Assembly: GCA_900129675.1 (NCBI GenBank)
Contig: FSRD01000002.1
Span: 620,001-684,000, forward strand
Direction of reading: 5' to 3'
Source: Bradyrhizobium erythrophlei
Lineage (GTDB): Bacteria > Pseudomonadota > Alphaproteobacteria > Rhizobiales > Xanthobacteraceae
DNA length: 64,000 nt
The notes under the pieces are model-generated. The model was not told the DNA's origin and did not search any database. It saw nothing but the letters and a program-made list of their open reading frames with translations. Position 1 is the first letter of the stretch, and each line of letters starts with the position of its first letter. The translations under genes were made by a program, and so were the position numbers. Below, piece after piece: positions 8,004-16,242 of the stretch.

Positions 8004-9098
8004 TGTGTGTGCCGAAAATTAGATTCTGCAATATTGATGGTGAAGGCCGCCAAGGACAGGTCGTGAGACGACGGCGCCGAGGCGCTCAATCGCGCGATGG
8101 AGAGGGGCGTCCTTGTTCAGAGATCGATGGGTCCGCGACATATTATAATAGGCGGCATATCCGCGTAGGATCCGGCGCAGGTGCGCTTCGCCAAACACGA
8201 TCATGTGGTCGAGACATTCGCGGCGGATCGAGCCGATGAGTCTCTCAACGTAGGCATTCTGCCAGGGCGATCGGGGTGCGATCGGGTGGTCCCGAATGCC
8301 CATTGCACGGATCCGCTGCACGAAGACTGGACCATACGAGGTATCTCGATCTCGAATGAGATATCGCGGCGCGTGGTCCCATGGGAACGCCTCGGTGACT
8401 TGGCGCGAGATCCAGTCCGCGGTTGGGTTTGCCGTCACGCCAAACGACACCCAAAGTCGTCGTCCGTGGCGCACAATGACAAGACAATACAGAATTTGGA
8501 ATGCGATCGTCGGCAGCACAAAGAGGTCGACCGCCGCGATGCCGTCGACGTGATTGCTGAGAAACGTCCGCCAGCCCTGAGACGGTGGCCGCGGGTGGCG
8601 GCACATGTACCGAGCGACCGTCGACTGGGCGACCTCGAAGCCGAGCTTGAGCAACTCACCATGAACACGCGGCGCGCCCCAAAGTGCGTTTGCACGGCTC
8701 ATCTCGCCAATGAGCGTGCGCAGCTCAGCCGAGACCTTCGGTCTGCCAGCACGGTTGCGGGATCGCCAGCGCCAATACGCCCGAAACCCGGCACGGTGCC
8801 AGCGAATGATGGTCTCCGGCCTGACAATCGCAACCACCTCAAGGACGGACGGAAACCAGCGATAGAGCCAAACAAATAGAAAACGATCCGTATTGTTGAG
8901 GTGCGGTCGTTTCGGCGTTCGCCGGCGAAGCACATTGACCTGTTGCCGCAGGACCAGGTTTTCCGCTTCCAGCGTTGCTCTGGCCTTGAAGCGCGAACAC
9001 AGGATACCGAGAATCAGCTTGAACAGATCGGTCATCGGATGCGAGCTTACGCCGTCCGCTTGCTGCGTCTATGCCGAATCGAATTTTCGGTACACACA
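8004..9098 (-). mobile_element. 1,095-bp insertion sequence, rve-type
   Basis: The ends are inverted repeats: TGTGTGTGCCGAAAATTAGA at 8004 and, on the other strand from 9098, TGTGTGTACCGAAAATTCGA, two differences in 20. The length equals that of the related element at 61019-62113. The left flank is a cut IS200 tnpA and the right flank a cut DUF255 gene, with no matching target duplication, so a deletion or rearrangement happened at this element. Confidence 0.85.
8019..9035 (-). CDS. rve-type DDE transposase, 338 aa
   Basis: An integrase-core transposase with an N-terminal helical region (ARATLEAENLVLRQQVNVLRR), a helix-turn-helix-like part (IIRWHRAGFRAYWRW), and the DDE core: AAVDLFVLPT (first Asp), YLIRDRDTSYG (second Asp) and SPWQNAYVERLIGSIRREC (Glu). 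It ends GGLHHQYCRI, as do the relatives at 61082 and 37671. All parts are present, so it could be active. Exact IS family not assigned; the core is IS3/IS481-like. Confidence 0.85.
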   Translation of the reverse strand: MTDLFKLILGILCSRFKARATLEAENLVLRQQVNVLRRRTPKRPHLNNTDRFLFVWLYRWFPSVLEVVAIVRPETIIRWHRAGFRAYWRWRSRNRAGRPKVSAELRTLIGEMSRANALWGAPRVHGELLKLGFEVAQSTVARYMCRHPRPPSQGWRTFLSNHVDGIAAVDLFVLPTIAFQILYCLVIVRHGRRLWVSFGVTANPTADWISRQVTEAFPWDHAPRYLIRDRDTSYGPVFVQRIRAMGIRDHPIAPRSPWQNAYVERLIGSIRRECLDHMIVFGEAHLRRILRGYAAYYNMSRTHRSLNKDAPLHRAIERLGAVVSRPVLGGLHHQYCRI

Positions 9099-11027
9099 GG
9101 CGTCGAGATAGCGCGTTTCGGTGGACGTTCCATGCAACCGGAGAAGAAGATCGATGGCCATCGACGTCCCGGAGGGCATTTCCATGTCTCCCTCGTCCGT
9201 GATCGGAATCAGCAGGTCTCTTTCGTTCGGGGTCGTCGAGAACGAGCCGTCCGGTCGGCTGAACCGATCGAGCATGCTGTCTGCGAGCCCGGCGGCGCGA
9301 TTCTGCCAGATCTTGTCGCCCGTGACCTCAAACAACGTCATGAAAGATGCGCCGAGCGAGGCATAATCCTGCAGAAATCCGTCCGTTTGTGCCGCATCGT
9401 GAAATATTTCATGTTTGAGTGCACCGGTCTTTTGCTCGTACGCAAGCGACCATATTCGCTCGGCCGCCATCTTCGCCCAATTCAAGAATTCGGGTTCGCC
9501 CAGGGTTTGTCCGCTTTCGGCGAGTGCCGCAATTGAAAGCCCATTGAGCGAAATCACCATCTTTTCGTCGCGCGCCGGTTGCCGGCGTTTTTCGCGAGCC
9601 GCCATTAACCTGGCTCGATCGGCCGCGAACTCGGAAAATAGCTGCGTGACGTTATCGAGCCCGGCGTCCTTAAGCGTTTGATCGATGGGAACGCGAAGCC
9701 GCAACACGGCCGGCGGTTGGCCGTCGACATCGCGCGGATGCACGACGTCAGGGACATTCGGCCTCGGCACCGGCGTCAATCCATAGGCGTTGAGCAAGCG
9801 CGCCGCTTCCTTCGCGCCCAGGAGAGATGATATCTCACCACGCGTCCACAGGTAGCCTTCGCCTTCCACGCCATCCAGCTGCGCATCGCGCGCGGTGTAG
9901 AAGCCGCCATCGCTCGCCATCATGTCCTTTGCCAGATATCGGGCCGTTTCGATCGCGATTTGGCGGTAAAGCGGCTTGCCTGTGCTCTGAAAGGCCGCCG
10001 TATACAGCTGTAGAAGCTGTGCATTATCGTACAGCATCTTCTCAAAATGCGGAACCGACCAGGTGGGCTCGGTGCTGTAGCGATGAAATCCTCCGGCGAG
10101 GTGGTCGTGGATGCCGCCGAAGGCGATGGCATCGAGCGTACCCGAGACAGCAGAAAGAGCTGCTGAGGTGCGATTGATCCGATAATCGCTCAGCACCAAG
10201 GCAAGACGCGGTGCGTTGGGAAACTTCGTGCGGCTTCGATCGCCAAGCCCGCCATATTGCGGGTCGAACTGCGGCAACAACGTATCCCGCGCCTTGGCCA
10301 TCCATGCGCCGGGATTGACCCGTGCAGAGATATTGCCGCTCATGGCCGACTGTACGCGGCGCATTGCGGTCATGACGTTTTCGGCGACGCCCAGGACTTG
10401 AGCTCGATCGGATGTCCATCCTTGATTGATTGAGGTCAAAACAGTCGGGAAGCCCGGACCGGCCCTGGGATCATCTTTCGGCGGGAAATAGCTTCCCGCG
10501 TAAAAGGGCTTGAGATTAGGGGTGAGGAAAAGATTGTTCGGCCAGCCGCCTTGCCCGGTCATGATCTGTCGCGCCAGCATGTAGATGCGATCCAGATCCG
10601 GTCGCTGCTCGCTGTCGACCTTCACATTGACGAACCATTGATTCATCAATTTCGCGATGTCCGGATTCGAATAGATCGTCCGTTCGGCGACGTGACACCA
10701 ATAGCAAGTGCTGTAGCCGATCGAGATGAAGATCGGCTTGTTTTCTTGTCTTGCTTTTGCCAACGCCTCGAGACCCCAGGGGTACCAATCAACCGGATTA
10801 TGGGCGTGCAGGAGCAGGTAGGGATCGTTCGAGTCGATGAGCTTGTTTGTGTATTTGTGTTGAGCCGTGGCGTTATCGGCGGGGAGATCTCTGCCCGCCG
10901 CGTCGTCGGCCAAGGTTGAGCTCGCATGGGACCAGGCGAGGACGCTGATCACGGCAACACCGATGCGATTCCTTGTCAGGGTCCGCTTGATTGCCCGATA
11001 CACGAGTCCGGCCGTTACCGCTATCAT
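9069..11027 (-). CDS. DUF255/SPATA20-like thioredoxin-domain protein, C-terminus cut by IS
   Basis: A 652-aa protein with a probable N-terminal signal segment (RIGVAVISVLAWSHASSTLA), a DUF255 thioredoxin-like domain (LLLHAHNPVDWYPWG, then GYSTCYWCHVAE with Cys108 and Cys111, and GQGGWPNNLFLTP), and a long six-hairpin glycosidase-like domain (HFEKMLYDNAQLL, DEKMVISLNGL). This is the YyaL/SPATA20 architecture, but exported. The host reading stops at 9099; the last nine residues (CVYRKFDSA) are encoded by the IS terminal repeat, so perhaps 25-40 residues are lost. Its ATG overlaps the nrtS stop by 4 bp, and the HAD gene precedes that, giving a three-gene operon under the ECF-type promoter at 12185-12210. 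Confidence 0.85.
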   Translation of the reverse strand: MIAVTAGLVYRAIKRTLTRNRIGVAVISVLAWSHASSTLADDAAGRDLPADNATAQHKYTNKLIDSNDPYLLLHAHNPVDWYPWGLEALAKARQENKPIFISIGYSTCYWCHVAERTIYSNPDIAKLMNQWFVNVKVDSEQRPDLDRIYMLARQIMTGQGGWPNNLFLTPNLKPFYAGSYFPPKDDPRAGPGFPTVLTSINQGWTSDRAQVLGVAENVMTAMRRVQSAMSGNISARVNPGAWMAKARDTLLPQFDPQYGGLGDRSRTKFPNAPRLALVLSDYRINRTSAALSAVSGTLDAIAFGGIHDHLAGGFHRYSTEPTWSVPHFEKMLYDNAQLLQLYTAAFQSTGKPLYRQIAIETARYLAKDMMASDGGFYTARDAQLDGVEGEGYLWTRGEISSLLGAKEAARLLNAYGLTPVPRPNVPDVVHPRDVDGQPPAVLRLRVPIDQTLKDAGLDNVTQLFSEFAADRARLMAAREKRRQPARDEKMVISLNGLSIAALAESGQTLGEPEFLNWAKMAAERIWSLAYEQKTGALKHEIFHDAAQTDGFLQDYASLGASFMTLFEVTGDKIWQNRAAGLADSMLDRFSRPDGSFSTTPNERDLLIPITDEGDMEMPSGTSMAIDLLLRLHGTSTETRYLDACVYRKFDSA

Positions 11028-11287
11028 GGCGTTGCTTCTCCCGTCGTGCCCGGCTTGACTTGTCTTGCCTGTGCGGAAACCGCACCATAGGTGCATACCG
11101 CGTAGGGTACGAAATAAGTCAGGACGACTTTGATCCAATCGACCGAACCGGTACCGATGATGGCGTCGCCCTGGTTGATGAGGTTCAGGATGGTTCCGAC
11201 GATAAGCGCGACATATAACGAGCAACGCGGCACGCCGTCAGAAACCGCGCAATGGCATGCGATCTTCCATTTCGGGATTTCGTTCAT
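11024..11287 (-). CDS. nrtS: NrtS-like small membrane protein
   Basis: An 87-aa protein with two hydrophobic segments (CSLYVALIVGTILNLINQGD and IKVVLTYFVPYAVCTYGAV). The NLINQGDAI motif and the closing TYFVPYxVxTYGAVSA are characteristic of the NrtS family, described as a small nitrate/nitrite transporter. MNEIPKW at 11287 is the family-like start. Translationally coupled to the DUF255 gene (ATGA overlap) and 25 bp after the HAD gene. The operon context suggests a stress-related role beyond nitrogen uptake. Confidence 0.75.
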   Translation of the reverse strand: MNEIPKWKIACHCAVSDGVPRCSLYVALIVGTILNLINQGDAIIGTGSVDWIKVVLTYFVPYAVCTYGAVSAQARQVKPGTTGEATP

Positions 11288-11312
11288 GGCACGCAGTTCC
11301 CTCCCACGCGTT

Positions 11313-12002
11313 TCAAGGTGCTCCAACCAGCCCCGGCAATTCGCTCAGCGATCTCACCTCGCGATCGGGACGGCCAGGCAGACGCTCGCGCCGCTGAGCG
11401 TAGCGGTTGCACCAGACGACCTGCATCCCGAATGCCGAAGCCGCGTAGGCATCCCAGGCGTTTGAAGACTGAAATGCAATTGCCGAAGCCGGCACCTTGA
11501 GTCGGTCCACGGCGAGTTGGTAGACCTTCGGATGCGGCTTGTAGATCCCGACTTCCTCGACCGAGAGCACGGCATCGATCAGGCCAACGAGGTTGGCACT
11601 CTTCACAACAGCGTCAAGCATTTTCGGTGAACCATTCGACAAAATCGCCGTCTGCAGGCCGGCCTGCTTGAGGCGCTTGAGCACGGCAGGCACCTCCGGA
11701 AACGCATCGAGCGTCAGATAGAGCGTCATCAGCCGCTCGCGCAGGCCCGGCTTTTCGATACCCAAGGTCTCCAAAGCGAAGTCGAGCGCATCGCCGGTGA
11801 CTTGCCAGAAATCCTCGTGACGATCTTGGACGGCGCGCAGCCACGTATATTGGAGCTGCTTCTCCCGCCAAAGTCCGGTCAGTCTGTCGATGTCGTCCCC
11901 GAGCAGATCCCGACAGCCTTTGGCCGCGGCGGCGAAATCGAACAGTGTTCCGTAGGCATCGAAAACGCACGCCCTTACGCCTTCGAGAGGTGCCTCAGTC
12001 AT
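11313..12002 (-). CDS. Haloacid dehalogenase type II-like HAD hydrolase
   Basis: A 229-aa HAD enzyme. Motif I is VFDAYGTLFD (nucleophile Asp in the DAYGT form of L-2-haloacid dehalogenases), motif II LSNGSP, then the Lys in IYKPHPKVYQLA and motif IV-like FQSSNAWDAYAASAFGM. These are the family's dehalogenase signatures rather than those of phosphoglycolate phosphatases. The likely reaction is hydrolysis of an L-2-haloacid to a D-2-hydroxyacid. First gene of the operon with nrtS and the DUF255 gene; the ECF-type promoter lies about 180 bases upstream. Confidence 0.85.
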   Translation of the reverse strand: MTEAPLEGVRACVFDAYGTLFDFAAAAKGCRDLLGDDIDRLTGLWREKQLQYTWLRAVQDRHEDFWQVTGDALDFALETLGIEKPGLRERLMTLYLTLDAFPEVPAVLKRLKQAGLQTAILSNGSPKMLDAVVKSANLVGLIDAVLSVEEVGIYKPHPKVYQLAVDRLKVPASAIAFQSSNAWDAYAASAFGMQVVWCNRYAQRRERLPGRPDREVRSLSELPGLVGAP

Positions 12003-12184
12003 CTGCTTTACCTCACGCTGATACGTCTGTGGTCGTTCACCGTCGAATCCTGATCAGGAAAGCGCCGGCATCAGTTCCAGGTCATTGGTGTTTTGATGAT
12101 TTTGAGGGTGGGGGCAAGGCTATCCTTCCCGTGCGCTCGGAGCAAAGCGAACGGACGTCCGACAGACGGGGTTCTTGAACTTAT

Positions 12185-12210
12185 TTCGCTCGACCGCACA
12201 GGAAGGTTAC
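12185..12210 (-). promoter_or_regulatory. ECF-type promoter, HAD-nrtS-DUF255 operon
   Basis: On the minus strand GTAACC is followed by exactly 16 bases and CGAA. The same motif occurs before six other positions in this island. It points at the HAD gene starting at 12002. Confidence 0.7.
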
Positions 12211-12364
12211 GTGTTCGGAAAAGACCGGCAATTGAAAAAGCCCAGCTGAGGCATTGGGCGGCGTCGGTTGAAGCCCGCCGAGAACGGCGCAAGAAATATG
12301 TCGAACAACGAGACCACGGCACGGTACCTGAATGATTCAGAGATGTCGCGCCGACGAATGGCCG

Positions 12365-12390
12365 GTAACCTGTTCGGACGATGGGGCGAA
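12365..12390 (+). promoter_or_regulatory. ECF-type promoter without an obvious gene
   Basis: GTAACC, 16 bases, CGAA on the plus strand. The next plus-strand gene is merT, beyond the oppositely oriented merR. The original target may have been displaced when the mer genes were inserted. Confidence 0.6.
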
Positions 12391-12453
12391 TAGAGAAATC
12401 GAGTAGATCGCGAGCCGGAGGTGCTGAGGAGGCTCACCAGTAAAGTTCCTCGT

Positions 12454-12891
12454 CTAATTACCCAATTGGAAGGGAGTCTTGCGGAACAGCGTCTCGATCA
12501 GCGGGCATTCCGGCTGCGTGCCATCGGCGCATTGCGCGACCACGTCCTTGAGCACTCGCTCCATACGTTTCAGATCTGCGATCTTCGCTCGTACATCGTC
12601 AAGGTGGGCGGCGGCAACGGCGCGTACCTCGGCGCAGGGCTGGTCACGCTCATCGACGAGATGCAGCAGCTCGCGGATTTCATCGAGGGAGAAGCCGAGC
12701 TCGCGCGCCCGCAGGACAAACCAAAGGCGCCGCTCGTGCGTCGTGTCGTAGCTCCGATAGCCGCCGGCCGTACGCGGCGGTTCGGGCAAGAGCCTCACCT
12801 TCTCGTAGTACCGCACGGTCTCTAAATTGCAGCCCGTCCGCCGGGCCAGTTCGGCCCTTTGCAGGCCCCTCACGGCAGCTTGATCGCGCAT
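12454..12891 (-). CDS. merR: MerR mercury-responsive regulator
   Basis: A 145-aa MerR-family regulator: winged helix at residues 10-75 (LARRTGCNLETVRYYEK, GGYRSYD), a dimer helix, and the mercury-binding cysteines in DQPCAEVRA (first Cys) and the CADGTQPECPLIE loop (the other two). Cys spacing matches mercury MerR rather than zinc or copper members. Divergent from merT, with a shared promoter-operator region at 12892-12976. It should repress without mercury and activate with it by unwinding the over-long promoter spacer. Confidence 0.92.
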   Translation of the reverse strand: MRDQAAVRGLQRAELARRTGCNLETVRYYEKVRLLPEPPRTAGGYRSYDTTHERRLWFVLRARELGFSLDEIRELLHLVDERDQPCAEVRAVAAAHLDDVRAKIADLKRMERVLKDVVAQCADGTQPECPLIETLFRKTPFQLGN

Positions 12892-12904
12892 CGCAAAGTT
12901 CCTC

Positions 12905-12936
12905 TTGAGCCTGTAGTAACTACAGACTGCATCCTA
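12905..12936 (+). promoter_or_regulatory. MerR-type promoter/operator of merT-P-BA
   Basis: A -35 like TTGAGC (12905-12910) and a -10 like ATCCTA (12931-12936) are 20 bases apart, the long spacing typical of MerR-controlled promoters. Between them lies a perfect dyad CTGTAGT-A-ACTACAG (12911-12925). Confidence 0.75.
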
Positions 12937-12976
12937 GGCCGCGTGATCGATTTCGGCAATGAGAGCGAGGATAGAT

Positions 12977-13393
12977 ATGGATGCATCGCGTCCCGGAACG
13001 GTCGAGGGTGCGGGCGACCTGCACGTCGGTGAGCGTCGCCAGGTGGAGCGCCAGCATCTGATTGCCGCCGGCGGCATTCTCGGCGCGCTCGCGGCCTCGT
13101 CCTGCTGCATCGTGCCGCTTGTCCTCTTCAGCCTCGGCGTCGGCGGCGCCTGGATCGGCAACCTCACGGCGCTAGCGCCTTACAAGCCGCTATTCGTGGC
13201 GGGCACGGCTGGCATTATCGGCTACGGCCTCTACCTGGTTTACTGGAAGCCTGGGCAGGCCTGCGCCGACGGCGCCGCCTGCGCCCGCCCGATCCGCAGC
13301 CGCTTCGTGAAGCTCGCATTATGGTTTGCGACGGCGCTCGTGGTCGCAGCCTTTGCATTCGACTACGTCGCCCCGCTGCTGCTCGGCGCCTAA
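12977..13393 (+). CDS. merT: MerT mercuric ion transporter
   Basis: A 138-aa inner-membrane protein with three hydrophobic segments. The first holds the vicinal cysteine pair of MerT (ALAASSCCIVPLVLFSLG); the loop between helices 2 and 3 has the second pair (CADGAAC). It takes Hg(II) from MerP and brings it to the cytoplasm for MerA. The ATG at 12977 has a GCGAGG site in front; an in-frame ATG at 12959 is an alternative. First structural gene of the mer operon. Confidence 0.9.
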   Translation: MDASRPGTVEGAGDLHVGERRQVERQHLIAAGGILGALAASSCCIVPLVLFSLGVGGAWIGNLTALAPYKPLFVAGTAGIIGYGLYLVYWKPGQACADGAACARPIRSRFVKLALWFATALVVAAFAFDYVAPLLLGA

Positions 13394-13413
13394 GAAAAAA
13401 AGGAGACGCCCCC

Positions 13414-13707
13414 ATGAGGAAGCTTTTGAGCGCTCTCGTTCTGGCCGGTACGGTCGCCACGGCGCCTGCCGCCCTTGCGGCCGAGCGTACCGTCGTCTTC
13501 GCCGTCGACAACATGACCTGTGCCTCGTGCCCCTATATCGTGAAGTCCTCGATGGCGGCAGTCCCTGGTGTTTCGAGGGTAGCTGTCTCATTCGAAGCCA
13601 AGACCGCGACCGTGACCTTTGACGACGCGAAGACGAACTCCAACGGCATCGCCGCCGCCAGCATGAACGCGGGTTATCCGGCGCACCTCACTCGGCAAGG
13701 TAGTTAA
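13414..13707 (+). CDS. merP: MerP periplasmic mercury-binding protein
   Basis: A 97-aa protein with a signal peptide (KLLSALVLAGTVATAPAALA) and a heavy-metal-associated fold whose site is DNMTCASCPYIVKSS (the two Cys of the GMTCxxC motif). It collects Hg(II) in the periplasm and hands it to MerT. AGGAG lies 8 bases before the ATG. It is 20 bp after merT and 15 bp before the merBA fusion. Confidence 0.93.
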   Translation: MRKLLSALVLAGTVATAPAALAAERTVVFAVDNMTCASCPYIVKSSMAAVPGVSRVAVSFEAKTATVTFDDAKTNSNGIAAASMNAGYPAHLTRQGS

Positions 13708-13722
13708 AGAGGGGGTGAAGCC

Positions 13723-15990
13723 GTGAATGACTGTTGTGTATCCTCATCATCGCCCCGGAACGGGGCAGCGGCCTGCACCTCTGCGATACTGCCGAGCTAC
13801 ACTGTGCGGCCGGGCGTGACGTTTCCTGACTGGTCAGTGGTCACGTCGCCGGCGGTCCATGACGCCTTGCAGGCCATGGTCGGCTCCGACCATGTGTTCG
13901 CTCGCTGGAGCGGCTACGATCCCGCCACGGACCGCGTTCGCGTTGCGCTGCTGCAACGCTACGCCGAAGACGGACGAGCCCCGACCACGGGCGCGCTTGC
14001 GGAGCGCGCGGCGGTGAGCGAGACGGCCGTGCGGCCGTTGCTCGAAGAACTCCGCCGTCGCGACCTGGTCGTGCTCGAAGGCGAACAGATCGTCGGCGCC
14101 TATCCCTTCACCGATCGCGACACCGGGCACCGGGTTGCACTGGACGGACGCGATCTCAACGCCATGTGTGCGGTCGATGCGCTCGGCATCGGTGCCATGA
14201 TAGATCGTGACGTCGCGATCGCATCGCGCTGTCGGCATTGTGGCGCGCTGATCCGGATCACCACCCGGGACCGCGGCAGAGCCTTGGCCCATGTCGAGCC
14301 GCAGACAGCCGTGATGTGGCAAAGCGTTCATTATGAAGGCGCGTGCGCCGCGAACTCGCTGTGCGCGACGACCGCCTTCTTCTGTTCGGACGACCATCTC
14401 TCCGTCTGGCGCCGTGAGCGTTCCGCAGACGAGCCCGGTTTTCGGCTGTCGATCGAGGAAGGGCTGGAGGCCGGTCGCGCACTCTTCGGGCCGAGCCTTG
14501 CTGGCCTCGATACGGCGTCACGACTGTCGGCCGGCTCGCCATCGAAAATCGGCTCATTGGTAGACCGCCCCTTCCGCGCGAACGATCACAACGGTGGCTC
14601 CTACGATCTCGTCGTCATAGGCGCCGGCTCGGCCGGGTTCTCGGCCGCAATCACAGCCGCCGACCTGGGCGCGCAAGTAGCGCTCATCGGCAGCGGCACC
14701 ATCGGCGGCACCTGCGTCAATATCGGTTGCGTGCCGTCGAAGACCCTGATCCGCGCAGCCGAGGCGCTTCACAACGCTCGCGTGGCAGCTCGTTTTGCCG
14801 GCATCACGGCGCAGGCCGAACTGACCGACTGGCGCGGAACCATTCGTCAGAAGAACGCACTGGTTTCCGAGTCGCGCCAGGCCAAGTACATCGACCTGCT
14901 CCCGGCCTATAATGGCATCGCCTATCGCGAAGGTCCGGCGCGCCTCGTCGAAAGTGGTGTCGAGCTGGATGGCACACGAATTTCGACCGGCAAGATCATC
15001 ATCGCGACCGGCGCGCGGCCAGCGGTCCCCGCCATTCCCGGCATGGACACCGTGCCGTATCTGACCAGCACCACGGCACTCGACCTCGAGGAATTGCCGC
15101 GATCGCTGCTCGTGATCGGCGGCGGTTATATCGGGGCTGAGCTCGCCCAGATGTTCGCGCGCGCCGGCGTCAAGGTGACGCTCGTCTGCCGGTCCCGTCT
15201 GGTCCCCGAAGCCGAGCCTGAGATCGGCGCGGCACTGACGGGGTATTTCGAGGACGAAGGCATCGCCGTGGTCTCCGGCATCGCCTATCGCGCGATCCGC
15301 AGGACCGAGACCGGCATTGCGCTTGACGTTGTACGCGACGGCCGTGACACGACGATCGGCGCCGATCAGGTGCTCGTCACCACCGGGCGTACAACCAATA
15401 TCGAAGGCCTTGGGCTCGCCGAGCACGGCATCGCCCTTTCGCCGAAGGGTAACATCGTCGTCGACGACCGTATGCGCACGACACGAGCCGGCGTCTATGC
15501 CGCCGGCGACGTCACCGGCCGCGACCAGTTCGTCTACATGGCCGCCTATGGCGCCAAGCTCGCCGCGAAGAACGCCCTGAATGGCGATAGCCTGCGTTAC
15601 GACAACAGCGCCATGCCGGCCATCGTGTTCACCGATCCGCAGGTGGCGAGCGTCGGACTGACGGAAGCAAGGGCGCGTCGCGCGGGGCGCGCGGTTCAAA
15701 TCTCCACGATAGGTCTCGACGAGGTGCCGCGCGCACTCGCCGCCCGCGATACCCGCGGGCTCATCAAGCTCGTGGCCGACGCGCACAGCGGCCGGTTGCT
15801 TGGCGCGCACGTTCTGGCGCCCGAGGGAGCCGACAGCATCCAGACAGCGGCACTTGCGATCCGGCAGGGGCTTACGATCGATGACCTCGCCGAGACGATC
15901 TTTCCCTATCTCACCACCGTCGAGGGCCTGAAACTGGCAGCGCTGTCGTTCGGCAGGGACGTTGCAAAGCTGTCCTGCTGCGCCGGTTGA
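13723..15990 (+). CDS. merBA: MerBA: organomercurial lyase fused to mercuric reductase
   Basis: A 755-aa bifunctional enzyme with a GTG start after GAGGGGG. Residues 35-265 match alkylmercury lyase: Cys149 and Asp152 in NAMCAVDALG, and Cys214 in NSLCATTAFF, align with the catalytic C96/D99/C159 set of MerB. From about 293 the mercuric reductase follows: FAD site (DLVVIGAGSAGFSAAI), redox disulfide GGTCVNIGCVPSK (Cys331, Cys336), NAD site (LLVIGGGYIGAELAQMF), and the terminal vicinal Cys752-Cys753 (LSCCAG). The usual N-terminal NmerA metal-binding domain is replaced by MerB, so Hg(II) freed from carbon could pass directly to the reductase. Such fusions are known but uncommon. Confidence 0.93.
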   Translation: MNDCCVSSSSPRNGAAACTSAILPSYTVRPGVTFPDWSVVTSPAVHDALQAMVGSDHVFARWSGYDPATDRVRVALLQRYAEDGRAPTTGALAERAAVSETAVRPLLEELRRRDLVVLEGEQIVGAYPFTDRDTGHRVALDGRDLNAMCAVDALGIGAMIDRDVAIASRCRHCGALIRITTRDRGRALAHVEPQTAVMWQSVHYEGACAANSLCATTAFFCSDDHLSVWRRERSADEPGFRLSIEEGLEAGRALFGPSLAGLDTASRLSAGSPSKIGSLVDRPFRANDHNGGSYDLVVIGAGSAGFSAAITAADLGAQVALIGSGTIGGTCVNIGCVPSKTLIRAAEALHNARVAARFAGITAQAELTDWRGTIRQKNALVSESRQAKYIDLLPAYNGIAYREGPARLVESGVELDGTRISTGKIIIATGARPAVPAIPGMDTVPYLTSTTALDLEELPRSLLVIGGGYIGAELAQMFARAGVKVTLVCRSRLVPEAEPEIGAALTGYFEDEGIAVVSGIAYRAIRRTETGIALDVVRDGRDTTIGADQVLVTTGRTTNIEGLGLAEHGIALSPKGNIVVDDRMRTTRAGVYAAGDVTGRDQFVYMAAYGAKLAAKNALNGDSLRYDNSAMPAIVFTDPQVASVGLTEARARRAGRAVQISTIGLDEVPRALAARDTRGLIKLVADAHSGRLLGAHVLAPEGADSIQTAALAIRQGLTIDDLAETIFPYLTTVEGLKLAALSFGRDVAKLSCCAG

Positions 15991-16133
15991 AGACGGGTTC
16001 CGGTTCAAGAGACCGAGGACGCGAATCTTATCGGTCAAGTTTGGAAATCTTCGGTACTCCCGCGCGCCTTTGGGTTTACAGTAATTCGAGAGGGAGCGCC
16101 CGGGAACCGTCGCGGGGCTCCGATTGTCGGGAC

Positions 16134-16158
16134 GTAACCTTTCGGCCGTCCGGGCGAA
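16134..16158 (+). promoter_or_regulatory. ECF-type promoter of the buf cluster
   Basis: GTAACC (16134-16139), 15 bases, CGAA (16155-16158), 85 bases before the bufA start. The motif agrees with my memory of the promoter described for Caulobacter SigF, whose gene is likewise paired with NrsF. Confidence 0.75.
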
Positions 16159-16242
16159 TTTAGTGTCGGGCGAGCTGTGACTTGCCCGCCTGAGAGGCGA
16201 CCCGCGTAGGTCGCACAGCCAACCCGCAATCGGAGGAACAAA

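Larger units (their letters stand above)
12003..12453. other. Intergenic region with two divergent ECF-type promoters
   Basis: No convincing gene. A plus-strand frame at 12093-12335 encodes a basic peptide (KAQLRHWAASVEARRERRKK) without a recognisable family and is not called. The region carries a minus-strand promoter motif at 12185-12210 and a plus-strand one at 12365-12390. Confidence 0.6.

Noticed and set aside
12421..12825. 134-aa plus-strand frame opposite merR
   Set aside because: Shadow of merR; it was considered as the target of the orphan promoter at 12365 but has no ribosome site or recognisable fold.
14554..16038. 494-aa minus-strand frame opposite merBA
   Set aside because: Shadow of a GC-rich gene; no family features, while merBA on the other strand has all catalytic motifs.
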